DNA of 64,000 bases from Bradyrhizobium sp. WD16 (lineage in GTDB: Bacteria; Pseudomonadota; Alphaproteobacteria; Rhizobiales; Xanthobacteraceae). A program made the translations under genes and the position numbers. Shown here piece by piece: positions 54,192 to 64,000 of the stretch. The notes beneath the pieces were generated by a model that was not told where the DNA came from, did not search any database, and saw nothing but the letters and a program-made list of their open reading frames with translations. The stretch is taken from contig NZ_CP028908.1 of the NCBI RefSeq assembly GCF_024181725.1, positions 3,213,501-3,277,500 on the forward strand, in the 5' to 3' direction. Numbering within the stretch: the first letter of the stretch is position 1; each line of letters starts with the position of its first letter.

Positions 54192-55730
54192 ATGACCGAC
54201 GCAATCTCCGCATTGACCGCCTGCCGCGCCGCCCCCACCGTCCGTCGCGGGGTCTCGGCGCGAGGGCTGGTCCGTGCCATCGCCGGCGCAGGCCTGATGG
54301 CCATGCTGATGGCGTCGCCAGCCTCGGCGCGGGGTCCCGAGGCGATCGCCGACGTTGCCGAGAAGGTGATCGAGGCGGTGGTCAATATCTCCACCTCGCA
54401 GACGGTGGACGGCCGCGAGGGCGCCCAGGCGATGCCGCAGCTGCCCCCCGGTTCGCCCTTCGAGGATTTCTTCGAGGACTTCTTCAAGAACCGCCGCGGC
54501 CGCGGCGGCGACCGCAATGCCGACAAGGGCGGGTCGCAGCCGCGCAAGGTGAATTCGCTCGGCTCCGGCTTCATCATCGATCCGTCAGGCATCGTGGTCA
54601 CCAACAATCACGTCATCGCCGACGCCGACGAAATCAACGTCATCCTCAACGACGGCTCGAAGTACCGTGCCGAGGTCATGGGCCGCGACAAGAAGACCGA
54701 TCTGGCGGTGCTCAAGTTCAAGTCGGATAAGCCGCTCACGGCGGTGAAGTTCGGCGATTCCGACAGGCTGCGGCTCGGCGAATGGGTGGTGGCGATCGGC
54801 AACCCGTTCTCGCTCGGCGGCACGGTCACCGCCGGCATCGTCTCGGCCCGCAACCGCGACATCAATTCGGGCCCCTACGACAACTACATCCAGACCGATG
54901 CGGCCATCAATCGCGGCAATTCCGGCGGTCCGCTGTTCAACCTCGAAGGCGAGGTCATCGGCGTCAACACCGCGATCATCTCGCCCTCGGGCGGCTCGAT
55001 CGGCATCGGCTTTGCCGTGCCTTCGAAGACCGTGGCCGGCGTGGTGGCGCAGCTGCGCCAGTATGGCGAGACCCGGCGCGGCTGGCTCGGCGTGCGTATC
55101 CAGCAGGTCACCGACGAGATCGCCGAGAGCTTGAACATCAAGCCGGCGCGCGGCGCGCTGATCGCCGGCGTCGACGACAAGGGGCCGGCCAAGCCCGCGG
55201 GCATCGAGCCGGGCGACGTCGTCGTCAAGTTCGACGGCAAGGACATCAAGGAGATGAAAGACCTGCCGCGCGCGGTGGCCGACACCGCGGTCGGCAAGGC
55301 CGTCGACGTGGTGGTGATCCGCAAGGGCAAGGAGGAGACCAGGCAGGTCACCCTCGGCCGTCTGCAGGACGACGAGAAGCCGATCCAGGCCGCGGCCAAG
55401 AGCTCGTCGCCCGAAGCCGACAAGCCGGTGACCCAGAAGGCGCTTGGTCTCGATCTTGCGGCGCTGAGCAAGGACCTGCGCTCCAAGTACAAGATCAAGG
55501 ACAGCGTCAAGGGCGTGCTTATCACCGGCGTCGACAGCGGCTCCGACGCCTCCGACAAGCGACTGTCCACCGGCGACGTTATCGTCGAGGTGGCGCAGGA
55601 GGCGGTGATCAACGGTATCGACGTCAAGAAGCGCATCGAGCAGCTCAAGAAGGACGGCAAGAAGTCGGTGCTGCTGCTGGTCGCCAATGCCGACGGCGAA
55701 CTGCGCTTCGTGGCGCTGAGCCTGCAGTAA
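54192..55730 (+). CDS. degP: Periplasmic serine protease/chaperone, Do (DegP/HtrA) family
   Basis: The 512-residue enzyme degrades or refolds damaged envelope proteins. A signal peptide (about 25-47) precedes the trypsin-like domain with the triad H140 (TNNHVIAD), D170 (KTDLAVLK) and S244 (GNSGGPLF), then PDZ1 (about 290-385) and PDZ2 (about 420-505). A variable loop rich in Phe, Arg and Asp (88-114) corresponds to the LA loop. The ATG at 54192 follows the tandem repeat that supplies AGGAG. Downstream is a strong terminator. Confidence 0.95.
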   Translation: MTDAISALTACRAAPTVRRGVSARGLVRAIAGAGLMAMLMASPASARGPEAIADVAEKVIEAVVNISTSQTVDGREGAQAMPQLPPGSPFEDFFEDFFKNRRGRGGDRNADKGGSQPRKVNSLGSGFIIDPSGIVVTNNHVIADADEINVILNDGSKYRAEVMGRDKKTDLAVLKFKSDKPLTAVKFGDSDRLRLGEWVVAIGNPFSLGGTVTAGIVSARNRDINSGPYDNYIQTDAAINRGNSGGPLFNLEGEVIGVNTAIISPSGGSIGIGFAVPSKTVAGVVAQLRQYGETRRGWLGVRIQQVTDEIAESLNIKPARGALIAGVDDKGPAKPAGIEPGDVVVKFDGKDIKEMKDLPRAVADTAVGKAVDVVVIRKGKEETRQVTLGRLQDDEKPIQAAAKSSSPEADKPVTQKALGLDLAALSKDLRSKYKIKDSVKGVLITGVDSGSDASDKRLSTGDVIVEVAQEAVINGIDVKKRIEQLKKDGKKSVLLLVANADGELRFVALSLQ

Positions 55731-55758
55731 GAAACGCGCCGCCGCTCATTCCAACGAA

Positions 55759-55791
55759 AACGGCCTGCGCGGGGCTCCCGCGCAGGCCGTT
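55759..55791 (+). terminator. Rho-independent terminator of degP
   Basis: A perfect 15-bp stem (arms 55759-55773 and 55777-55791) with a 3-base loop is followed by TTGTTATTT. It lies 28 bases after the degP stop. Confidence 0.88.
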
Positions 55792-56115
55792 GTTATTTCC
55801 GGGATCAATATCGGGCCATCGACAGCATGCGCCGGATCATGTGATCGACGTTGAAACCGTGATGCATGCGGCGGTGGCGGCGTCAGCGCGTCTGCCGGCT
55901 GGCATGAGATCTTGAGCAGGTCTGCCGCCTTGGCCGCGGCGCTCTGCAGGGTCGCGAGATGTCCGCGCCCTCCGCGGACGACCGCCGGTTCATGCGAACG
56001 CGGCTTTGCTGAAATTCAAATCATCGCGGGATCAATCGTTCCGCCCCCACCGCGCCTTTCCGCGATTTATCTTGGCTGCATCATCCAAAAGCGCGGAACG
56101 GCGAGGACCTCGCCG
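55792..56115. other. Intergenic region, possible 20-aa minus-strand frame
   Basis: The 324 bases separate the ends of degP and serB, which converge. A minus-strand frame at 55867-55805 would encode [20 protein letters not shown], but no ribosome site or family supports it. Nothing else is recognisable. Confidence 0.3.
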
Positions 56116-57009
56116 TCAGCCGGTCACGAACTCACTGCGCTTGAACCCCTGGGCGTAGAGCAGGGCGGTGAGATCGCCATGATCGATGCGCGCACCGGCC
56201 GCGGCCGCCACCTTGGGCTTGGCATGATAGGCCACGCCGAGACCGGCCGCCTCGATCATTCCGAGGTCGTTGGCGCCATCGCCGACCACCAGGGTGTCCG
56301 TGGTGTCGAGGTCGAAGCTTTCGCGCAGTTCCTGCAGCGTTGCGAGCTTGGCGTCCCGCCCGAGGATCGGTTCCTCGACAGTGCCGGCGAAGGCGCCGTC
56401 CTCGACGATCAGGCGATTGGCCCGGTTCTCCTGAAAGCCGATCTTGGCGGCGACGGCTTCGGTGAACAACGTGAAGCCGCCCGACACCAGGCAGGTGTAG
56501 GCGCCGTGGGCGCGCATGGTGCGCACCACCGCGGTGCCGCCGGGGGTCAGGGTGATGTGCTTCTCCAGCACTTCGCCGACCACGCCCACCGGCAGGCCCT
56601 TGAGCAGGGCGACGCGCTCGCGCAGCGCCGGTTCGAATGCGATCTCGCCGCGCATGGCGCGTTCGGTGATGGCGGCGACATGGGCTTTGAGCCCGGCGAA
56701 AGCGGCGAGTTCGTCGATACATTCCTGGCCGATCATGGTCGAATCCATGTCGGCCAGAAAAAGTTTCTTGCGCCGTGTCGCGATCGGTTGCACGACGACA
56801 TCGATGGGGCGGTCGCCGCGTGCCGCGCGCAGGCGGTCGGCGATGGCCCGGACGGGTTCGTCGCTGGAAAAGGCGATGTCGGCGGCGACTTCCTCGTGCA
56901 GCCAGACCGGATTCTGAGCCGAGGGCAGCAGCGTCGTGGCGGCCTCCAGCGCGGTGGAATCGAGTGCCGGAATGTCGGGATTGCAGATCAGCGTGGCGAC
57001 GAGGGACAT
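56116..57009 (-). CDS. serB: Phosphoserine phosphatase
   Basis: The 297-residue HAD-family enzyme performs the last step of serine synthesis. The catalytic motif DMDST (D87, D89), SGGFT (motif II) and the late [10 protein letters not shown] (motif III) are all present. The N-terminal 80 residues form the extra domain usual for long SerB forms. The ATG at 57009 opens MSLVATLIC. It is divergent from miaA, with 42 bases between the starts, so the two promoters must overlap. Confidence 0.93.
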   Translation of the reverse strand: MSLVATLICNPDIPALDSTALEAATTLLPSAQNPVWLHEEVAADIAFSSDEPVRAIADRLRAARGDRPIDVVVQPIATRRKKLFLADMDSTMIGQECIDELAAFAGLKAHVAAITERAMRGEIAFEPALRERVALLKGLPVGVVGEVLEKHITLTPGGTAVVRTMRAHGAYTCLVSGGFTLFTEAVAAKIGFQENRANRLIVEDGAFAGTVEEPILGRDAKLATLQELRESFDLDTTDTLVVGDGANDLGMIEAAGLGVAYHAKPKVAAAAGARIDHGDLTALLYAQGFKRSEFVTG

Positions 57010-57051
57010 GATGAACCGGACGTTTCGAACGAGGGGCCAGCGGCGCGCGAC

Positions 57052-57999
57052 GTGAGTGGAGAAGCAGACAGAAGACGCGGCAAGGCCGTGCTTATCGCAG
57101 GGCCGACCGCCAGCGGCAAGTCGGCCCTGGCGCTTGACCTCGCCGGCGCCGTCGGCGGCACCGTGATCAATGCCGATTCCATGCAGGTTTACCGCGACCT
57201 GCGCGTGCTCACTGCCCGCCCGACGGCGGCGGAAGAGGCGGCCGTGCCGCACCGGCTCTACGGGCATGTCGATGCGGCGGTGAATTATTCGGCGGGCATG
57301 TGGCTGGCAGACGCGGCGAGTGTTCTCGAAGACGCCCGTGCCGAGGGGCGGGTGCCGATCTTCACCGGCGGCTCCGGGCTCTATTTTAAGGCGCTGACGC
57401 GCGGCCTGTCGGCGGTTCCGCCGATTCCCGCCGAAATCCGTGAAGCCATCCGCGGCCGTCTGGAGCGTGACGGTCCCGAGGCTCTTCATCGCGAACTCGC
57501 CCGCCGCGACGAAGCCGGTGCGGGGCGGCTCAAGCCGCGCGACCGCGTCCGCATCGCGCGGGCCCTCGAGGTCATCGAGGCGACCGGACGGCCGCTGGCC
57601 GACTGGCATCGCGAGGAGCTGCCGCCGCTGTTGCCACCGGAGGGCACCGTGGCGGTGTTTCTGGCGCCTGAGCGTGCGGCGCTCTACGCCCGGATCGATG
57701 CGCGCTTCGTCGCGATGATGGACAGCGGTGCGCTCGAGGAGGTCGCGGCCCTGGCGGCGCGGCGGCTCGATCCGCTGCTGCCGGCGATGAAGGCGCATGG
57801 CGTGCCGGCCCTGATCCGTCATCTCGACGGCGAGATCAGCCGCGAGGAGGCGATCCGCATCGGCCAACTCGACACCCGTCATTACGCCAAGCGGCAGTTC
57901 ACCTGGTTCCGGCACCAGCTCGACGAATTCCTCTGGGTATCCCCGGACGACGGGCGAGAAGTTCTCGCCATGATTGAATCACGCTTGAATCTTCCCTGA
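57052..57999 (+). CDS. miaA: tRNA dimethylallyltransferase
   Basis: The 315-residue enzyme adds a dimethylallyl group to A37 of tRNAs that read codons starting with U. Walker A is GPTASGKS (17-24), followed by [20 protein letters not shown], which binds the tRNA base, and [13 protein letters not shown]. The [12 protein letters not shown]-like end ([18 protein letters not shown]) is typical. A GTG at 57052 is the only start that fits the frame before the nucleotide-binding strand; the open frame extends much further upstream as a shadow of serB. Confidence 0.93.
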   Translation: MSGEADRRRGKAVLIAGPTASGKSALALDLAGAVGGTVINADSMQVYRDLRVLTARPTAAEEAAVPHRLYGHVDAAVNYSAGMWLADAASVLEDARAEGRVPIFTGGSGLYFKALTRGLSAVPPIPAEIREAIRGRLERDGPEALHRELARRDEAGAGRLKPRDRVRIARALEVIEATGRPLADWHREELPPLLPPEGTVAVFLAPERAALYARIDARFVAMMDSGALEEVAALAARRLDPLLPAMKAHGVPALIRHLDGEISREEAIRIGQLDTRHYAKRQFTWFRHQLDEFLWVSPDDGREVLAMIESRLNLP

Positions 58000-58051
58000 G
58001 TTGCTGCGCAGCGCCCGCTCGGATTGAATGGCGGCCTCAAGGAGGGGCGTC

Positions 58052-58459
58052 ATGAGCATCTTCCGCCACGGCAGTCGGACGGCGATCGCGCCGGCATGTG
58101 CCGCTGTCGTGTCTGCTGCGGATGGCGGCTGCGCAACGGCCGGCGGCGACGACGGTTCGTTCAGGACGATCTCGCCGATCTTCGGCCAGCTTGTCGTCGT
58201 CAATCTGCCGAAGGGGTTCGTGCCGGCATCGGAAAAGGTGAAGGAGGACTTCTACATTCGCGAGGCTGTGCCCAAGGGCAAAAGCGTCCAGACCTGGCGT
58301 CAGATGATCACCCTCACCGGGGCCAAGGGTCTCGCGACGAAGCCGGGGGCGACGCCCGGGCCGAGCGTCAGATCCAAAACCGCTTGGCGGGGTCGCTATT
58401 TTCGGCCTCGCCGAACTGCAAATCCGGGAGTAAGCTTAATCCAAGGCGGTAAAGCTTGA
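58052..58459 (+). pseudogene. Truncated conserved hypothetical protein
   Basis: The frame starts at an ATG with AAGGAGG 6 bases ahead and has an exported-protein-like N-terminus, then ISPIFGQLVVVNLPKGFVP and YIREAVPKGKSVQTWRQMITLTGAKGLATKPG, which I associate with a rhizobial family of about 200 residues. After GATPGP (about residue 106) the family pattern stops and the sequence becomes GCGTCAGATCCAAAACCGC, a copy of the repeat arm at 53532. The remaining 30 residues (SKTAWRGRYFRPRRT...) look non-native. About half of the original protein is therefore missing. Confidence 0.6.
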
Positions 58460-58483
58460 CATCCGCCGGGTCGGGGCTATAAC
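58456..58483 (+). promoter_or_regulatory. Promoter of the ilvI leader
   Basis: TTGACA (58456-58461) and TATAAC (58478-58483) are separated by 16 bases, a near-consensus sigma-70 promoter. Transcription would begin at about 58490, ahead of the leader peptide. Confidence 0.82.
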
Positions 58484-58514
58484 CCGCGCAAGTTTACAGA
58501 AGTATGGGCGAAGT

Positions 58515-58580
58515 ATGCGCAATAAAATTACCCACCTTGTGGTACTTATCGTCCCCAGGCACATCGCCGGGGGTGGCTGA
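58515..58580 (+). CDS. ilv attenuation leader peptide, 21 aa
   Basis: The short frame starts MRNK and continues ITHLVVLIV, so codons 5-13 are Ile, Thr, His, Leu, Val, Val, Leu, Ile, Val, then it ends AGGG and TGA. Seven of these nine codons are for the end products of the pathway. It lies between a strong promoter and a U-tailed terminator upstream of ilvI. Ribosome stalling at these codons when charged Ile, Leu or Val tRNA is short would prevent terminator formation, as in known ilv attenuators. The alternative ATG at 58504 gives a frame without this bias. Confidence 0.85.
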   Translation: MRNKITHLVVLIVPRHIAGGG

Positions 58581-58587
58581 GGCCACC
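58572..58587 (+). promoter_or_regulatory. Leader hairpin at the end of the ilv leader peptide
   Basis: GGTGGC and GCCACC form a 6-bp stem around TGAG, which contains the stop codon of the leader peptide. In an attenuation model it is the pause or anti-antiterminator hairpin. The exact alternative pairing that would block the terminator was not resolved by eye. Confidence 0.55.
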
Positions 58588-58608
58588 TGCGCTGACTGGC
58601 GGTGTGCG

Positions 58609-58632
58609 AGGGCCCTTCAGAGGCCCTTTTTT
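58609..58632 (+). terminator. Attenuator terminator upstream of ilvI
   Basis: AGGGCC and GGCCCT pair around a 7-base loop, followed by TTTTTT (58627-58632). It lies 29 bases after the leader peptide stop and 108 bases before the ilvI start, where an attenuator should be. Confidence 0.85.
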
Positions 58633-58739
58633 ATTGTCCGAACACGAGACCGAGATCACCGAAGACCCGACCACCAAGACGGCTGACGCGAAACAGAAAG
58701 ACCTTGCCGGCGACGGCAGACGGAATCCGGAGCGGAACC

Positions 58740-60518
58740 ATGAGCGAGCAGACGAGCCACGATCCCAATCAGATGACCGGCGCCGCGATGATCGTTCGCG
58801 CACTCATCGATCACGGGGTCAAGCACATCTTCGGCTATCCGGGCGGCGCCGTGCTTCCGATCTACGACGAGATCTTCCAGCAGAGCGACGTCGAGCACAT
58901 CCTGGTGCGCCATGAGCAGGGCGCCGGCCATGCCGCCGAGGGCTATGCCCGCTCCACTGGCCTGCCCGGCGTCGTGCTGGTCACCTCGGGCCCCGGCGCC
59001 ACCAACATGGTGACGCCGCTCGCCGATGCGCTGATGGATTCCATTCCGCTGGTCTGCATCACCGGCCAGGTGCCGACGCATCTGATCGGCAACGACGCCT
59101 TCCAGGAATGCGACACCGTCGGCATCACGCGGCCCTGCACCAAGCACAACTGGCTGGTGCGGCGGATCGAGGACCTGCCGCGCGTGCTGCACGAAGCCTT
59201 CTACGTCGCCACCTCCGGCCGGCCCGGCCCGGTCGTGGTCGATGTGCCCAAGGACGTCCAGTTCGCGATGGGGACCTATACGCCGCCGTGTAAATCCGAC
59301 GTCCACGTCTCCTACAATCCGCGGCTCAAAGGCGACACGCAGCAGATCCGGAAGGCGGTGGCGCTGCTGGCCGGTGCCAGGCGGCCGGTGATCTATTCCG
59401 GCGGCGGCGTCATCAATTCCGGCCCCGAGGCCGCGCGGCTGCTGCGCGAGCTCGTCGAGGTCGCCGGGGTTCCCATCACCTCGACGCTGATGGGCCTTGG
59501 CGCCTATCCGGCATCGGGCAAGAACTGGCTGGGCATGCTCGGCATGCACGGCACCTACGAGGCCAACATGGCGATGCATGACTGCGACGTCATGCTGTGC
59601 ATCGGTGCGCGCTTCGACGACCGCATTACCGGCCGCACCGACGCCTTCTCGCCCGGCTCCAAGAAGATCCATATCGACATCGACCCGTCGTCGATCAACA
59701 AGAACATCCGGGTCGACGTGCCGATCATCGGCGATGTCGCCAGCGTGCTCGGCGACCTGCTGCAGGTGTTCAAGGCGGAGGCCAAGGCGCCGGATGTCGC
59801 CGCCTGGTGGAAGCAGATCGCGACCTGGCGGGCGCGCAATTCGCTCGCCTACAAGAAGAACGACGAGATCATCCTGCCGCAATACGCCATTCAGCGGCTT
59901 TACGCCCTGACCCGCGGCCGCGATACCTACATCACCACCGAGGTGGGCCAGCATCAGATGTGGGCGGCGCAGTTCTACGGCTTCGAGGAGCCGCATCGCT
60001 GGATGACCTCCGGCGGCCTCGGCACCATGGGCTATGGCCTGCCGGCAGCGCTGGGCGTCCAGGTCGCCCATCCCGACAGCCTCGTTATCGACATCGCCGG
60101 CGATGCCTCGGTGCAGATGACGATGCAGGAGATATCGACGGCGGTGCAGTACGAACTGCCGATCAAGATCTTCATCCTCAACAACCAGTACATGGGCATG
60201 GTGCGCCAGTGGCAGCAGCTGCTCCACGGCAACCGCCTGTCGCATTCCTATTCGGAGGCGCTGCCGGATTTCGTCAAGCTGGCGGATGCCTATGGCGGCG
60301 TCGGCATGCAGGTGACCAAACCCGGCGATCTCGACGGCGCCATCGAGGAGATGATCCGCGTCAAGCGGCCGGTGCTGTTCGACTGTCGCGTCGCCGCGCT
60401 GGAAAATTGCTTCCCGATGATCCCGTCGGGCAAGGCCCACAACGAGATGCTGCTGCCGGCGGAAGCCAACGACGAGGCCACCGCCAGGGCCTTCGCCGGC
60501 GGCAAGGCGCTGGTGTGA
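58740..60518 (+). CDS. ilvI: Acetolactate synthase, large (catalytic) subunit
   Basis: The 592-residue thiamine-diphosphate enzyme makes acetolactate or acetohydroxybutyrate, the first common step to Val, Leu and Ile. The catalytic Glu is E59 (RHEQGAGHAAEG), the FAD-domain region is in the middle, and the cofactor motif runs from GDASVQM to LNNQYMGM. The ATG at 58740 has GGAG 8 bases ahead; the open frame before it contains the attenuator. The small subunit gene ilvH follows after 167 bases that contain a palindromic repeat. The name ilvB is equally used. Confidence 0.95.
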   Translation: MSEQTSHDPNQMTGAAMIVRALIDHGVKHIFGYPGGAVLPIYDEIFQQSDVEHILVRHEQGAGHAAEGYARSTGLPGVVLVTSGPGATNMVTPLADALMDSIPLVCITGQVPTHLIGNDAFQECDTVGITRPCTKHNWLVRRIEDLPRVLHEAFYVATSGRPGPVVVDVPKDVQFAMGTYTPPCKSDVHVSYNPRLKGDTQQIRKAVALLAGARRPVIYSGGGVINSGPEAARLLRELVEVAGVPITSTLMGLGAYPASGKNWLGMLGMHGTYEANMAMHDCDVMLCIGARFDDRITGRTDAFSPGSKKIHIDIDPSSINKNIRVDVPIIGDVASVLGDLLQVFKAEAKAPDVAAWWKQIATWRARNSLAYKKNDEIILPQYAIQRLYALTRGRDTYITTEVGQHQMWAAQFYGFEEPHRWMTSGGLGTMGYGLPAALGVQVAHPDSLVIDIAGDASVQMTMQEISTAVQYELPIKIFILNNQYMGMVRQWQQLLHGNRLSHSYSEALPDFVKLADAYGGVGMQVTKPGDLDGAIEEMIRVKRPVLFDCRVAALENCFPMIPSGKAHNEMLLPAEANDEATARAFAGGKALV

Positions 60519-60552
60519 GGAGACTGTCATGAGGTGCTTCCTCGCTTTCATT

Positions 60553-60642
60553 CGTCATCGGCGGGCTTGTCCCGGCCACCCACGTCCTTCTCCGTGCACG
60601 GCTTGTTAAGACGTGGATGCCCGACCAAGGCCGGGCATGACG
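60553..60642. repeat. Palindromic repeat between ilvI and ilvH
   Basis: The left arm CGTCATCGGCGGGCTTGTCC...CCCACGTC pairs imperfectly with the right arm GACGTGGATGCCCGACC...GGGCATGACG over about 33 bases each. It resembles a repeat with CGTCAT ends that I know from many Bradyrhizobium/Rhodopseudomonas intergenic regions. Being inside an operon, it would be transcribed as a large hairpin and could protect the upstream ilvI message. Confidence 0.6.
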
Positions 60643-60685
60643 AGAAAGACTGAACCACTGCGCGTTTCACATCGAGACCCACGCC

Positions 60686-61228
60686 ATGAACCAGCCCGCT
60701 TCCGCCTACTTCCTCGAGGACCGCAAGGACCCCAACGAGACCCATACGCTGTCGGTGCTCGTCGCCAACGAACCTGGCGTGCTCGCGCGGGTCATCGGCC
60801 TGTTTTCGGGCCGCGGCTACAACATCGAAAGCCTCACGGTGTCGGAGACCGAGCACCAGAAGCACGTCTCCCGCATCACCATCGTCACCACCGGGACGCC
60901 GCAGGTGATCCAGCAGATCAAGCATCAGCTCGACCGCATGATCCCGGTCTACAACGTCGTCGACATGACGCTGGCCGGCAACGCCATCGAGCGCGAGCTC
61001 GCCATGGTCAAGGTGCGCGGCACGGGCGAGCCGCGGGTGGAATGCCTGCGTCTCGCCGAAGCGTTCCGCGCTCGCGTGATCGATGCCTCCACCGAGAGCT
61101 TCGTGTTCGAGATCACCGGCGCGACCGGCAAGATCGACCAGTTCATCGATCTGATGAAGCCGCTCGGTCTCGTCGACGTGGCGCGCACCGGCGTCGCCGC
61201 CATCACCCGCGGTCCGGAAGCGATGTGA
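60686..61228 (+). CDS. ilvH: Acetolactate synthase, small (regulatory) subunit
   Basis: The 180-residue protein has an N-terminal ACT domain (about 19-95, HTLSVLVANEPGVLARVIGLFSGRGYNIESLTV) that binds valine and gives feedback inhibition, and a C-terminal ACT-like domain (RVIDASTESFVFEITGATGKID). It activates the catalytic subunit. The ATG at 60686 starts the family sequence directly. Confidence 0.95.
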   Translation: MNQPASAYFLEDRKDPNETHTLSVLVANEPGVLARVIGLFSGRGYNIESLTVSETEHQKHVSRITIVTTGTPQVIQQIKHQLDRMIPVYNVVDMTLAGNAIERELAMVKVRGTGEPRVECLRLAEAFRARVIDASTESFVFEITGATGKIDQFIDLMKPLGLVDVARTGVAAITRGPEAM

Positions 61229-61250
61229 CTGGTTCAGCGTGGGGCAGGCG

Positions 61251-63051
<1,801 letters not shown>

Positions 63052-63101
63052 GCGCGACCGGAACAGACGGGATCGCTCGACACTGCGATCGCGCAAGCAT
63101 C

Positions 63102-63129
63102 AAAGGGCCCGCCGCAAGCGGGCCCTTTT
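63102..63129 (+). terminator. Rho-independent terminator of ilvC
   Basis: An 11-bp perfect stem (AAAGGGCCCGC and inverse) with a 5-base loop is followed by TTTT. It lies 50 bases after the ilvC stop. Confidence 0.9.
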
Positions 63130-63256
63130 CGTATCGGCGGACAGCTCCGCCGCCGGGACTGTGCCGGCATCTTCTACCGTCGACCTTGCGACCGGCAACG
63201 ACATTGGCGAGCGTTTCGAAGACATGTTCGCCGCCTGGATCGCCTCGCTGCGCGGG

Positions 63257-64000
63257 TTAGCGCTTCCCGGTCGCCTGCCATAGCCAGCGCGCCACCTCGG
63301 CGGGCGAGGCGCCGCTGGTCGCCGCGCGCAGGTTCGCCTCGCGCATATGCGCCACGTCGAGCCTGCCGATCAGCGGCGTCAGCGCCGCCTTGAGCCGGGC
63401 GTCGTCGGCGCGGTGCGGCGCCAGCAGCAGCACCGCGTCATAGGGCGGAATCGCGTGTGCGGGATCGTCGAGCGCGACGAGATCGTCGCGGGCGATCTGG
63501 CCGTCGCTGGTATAGCCGGCGATGACATCGACCTCGCCGGCCTTGAGCGCCGCATACATGAAGTCGGGCTGCATCTGGCGCTGGCCGCGGAAGGAAAGCC
63601 CGTAGGCTTGCCGCAGCGTCGCCCATTCGGGCCGCGAGAAGAACTCGTAATCCCCGGCGATGGTCAGGCGGCCGGCCTTGTCGGCGAGATCGGCGATGCT
63701 GTGGAGGCCGAGCGCGGCGGCGCGCGCACGCGGCATCACCAGGGCATAGGCATTCTCGAAGCCGAGGGGCCCGAATAGGGTAATGCGCCGGCGTGCCAGC
63801 TCGCTGCGCAGGCTGTCCTGCAGCTGGCCGAGCGGCGGCAGATCGGTGCGGTGGAGCTGGTTGGCCCACAAGGTGCCGGAATAATCGACATAGGCATCGA
63901 TGCTGCCGCTGGCGAGCGCTTCGAAGGCGACGCTGGAGCCCAATCCCTGGCGGCTGCGGGCAGAAAGTCCCTCGGCCTCCAGGCGCTGGGTCATCAGGGC
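63257..64000 (-). CDS. Glycine betaine/osmoprotectant ABC binding protein, C-terminal part
   Basis: The visible 248 residues match the C-terminal two thirds of OpuAC/OpuCC-type binding proteins: DAYVDYSGTLWANQL, GPLGFENAYALVMP and DVIAGYTSDGQIARDDLVALDD, which are the ligand-cage stretches. It would bind a quaternary amine such as choline or glycine betaine. The frame remains open through the window edge (codons for Ala-Leu precede the Met at 63994), so the N-terminus and signal peptide, or a fused permease, lie outside. It converges on ilvC. Confidence 0.8.
   Translation of the reverse strand, partial: ALMTQRLEAEGLSARSRQGLGSSVAFEALASGSIDAYVDYSGTLWANQLHRTDLPPLGQLQDSLRSELARRRITLFGPLGFENAYALVMPRARAAALGLHSIADLADKAGRLTIAGDYEFFSRPEWATLRQAYGLSFRGQRQMQPDFMYAALKAGEVDVIAGYTSDGQIARDDLVALDDPAHAIPPYDAVLLLAPHRADDARLKAALTPLIGRLDVAHMREANLRAATSGASPAEVARWLWQATGKR

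Noticed and set aside
58504-58686. A 60-codon frame starting at the earlier ATG in the ilv leader
   Set aside because: It runs through the terminator hairpin and lacks branched-chain codon bias. The overlapping 21-codon frame fits an attenuation peptide much better.

Overview
The window is 64 kb of GC-rich chromosome from an alphaproteobacterium of the Bradyrhizobium/Rhodopseudomonas group (Hyphomicrobiales). The evidence is the gene order thyA-folA-hflK-hflC-DUF2065-degP-serB/miaA-ilvI-ilvH-lysE-ilvC, a two-piece circularly permuted tmRNA gene, and small families typical of that group (DUF4169 with a ribbon-helix-helix partner, DUF2778, DUF1328). This assignment rests on recognition of families and order, not on a database search. 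Nearly all the DNA is ordinary housekeeping or transport coding sequence. There is no phage, CRISPR array, rRNA or tRNA that I can see.

Layout. 1-9.9 kb: end of an unidentified gene, a DUF2778 protein, a NitT/TauT-type ABC transporter (binding protein, permease, ATPase), a divergent TctD/TctE-like two-component system, a Bcr/CflA-type efflux pump and an aminopeptidase P. 10-17.7 kb: a 63-aa protein, prmA, an FAD oxidoreductase, a membrane-fused spermidine synthase-like protein, a RecF-like ATPase and a secreted beta carbonic anhydrase. 17.8-19.4 kb: an L,D-transpeptidase gene enclosed by inverted copies of a small repeat. 19.4-31 kb: a Gly-rich secreted protein, uvrD, a thioesterase, a D-lactate/glycolate dehydrogenase, a large AsmA protein and glgP. 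31-36.6 kb: glgA, a chemotaxis receptor, a Cys-rich small protein and an AraC regulator. 36.6-38.2 kb: an IS630-family insertion sequence inside a repeat array. 38.3-45.4 kb: an ArsB-like permease, an aldo/keto reductase, a SulP transporter, an RHH/DUF4169 pair, fumC and sspB. 45.7-46.0 kb: ssrA (tmRNA), not visible as an ORF. 46.2-49.5 kb: tctB-tctA-tctC. 49.8-63.1 kb: thyA-folA, hflK-hflC, degP, serB, miaA, and the branched-chain amino acid genes ilvI-ilvH-lysE-ilvC. The end of the window holds the C-terminal part of a glycine-betaine-type binding protein.

Regulation and connections. ilvI has a recognisable attenuation leader: a promoter, a 21-codon peptide rich in Ile/Leu/Val codons, a hairpin and a U-tailed terminator. 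ssrA lies just upstream of sspB on the same strand, so the RNA that adds a degradation tag and the adaptor that delivers tagged proteins to ClpXP are neighbours. hflK/hflC and degP form a membrane and periplasm quality-control cluster. glgP and glgA are divergent glycogen genes.

The most unusual content is a family of CTAG-bounded palindromes. A 166-bp element (78-bp hairpin, 13-bp spacer, 75-bp hairpin) occurs four times. A 72-bp solo hairpin occurs twice, and a third hairpin type occurs complete once and degraded three times. The units join end to end by sharing the CTAG, and the IS630 element sits exactly in one such CTAG. This fits nested, non-autonomous TA-targeting elements (MITEs). One pair of arrays brackets the L,D-transpeptidase gene in inverted orientation. 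Another array supplies the stop codon of the AraC regulator.
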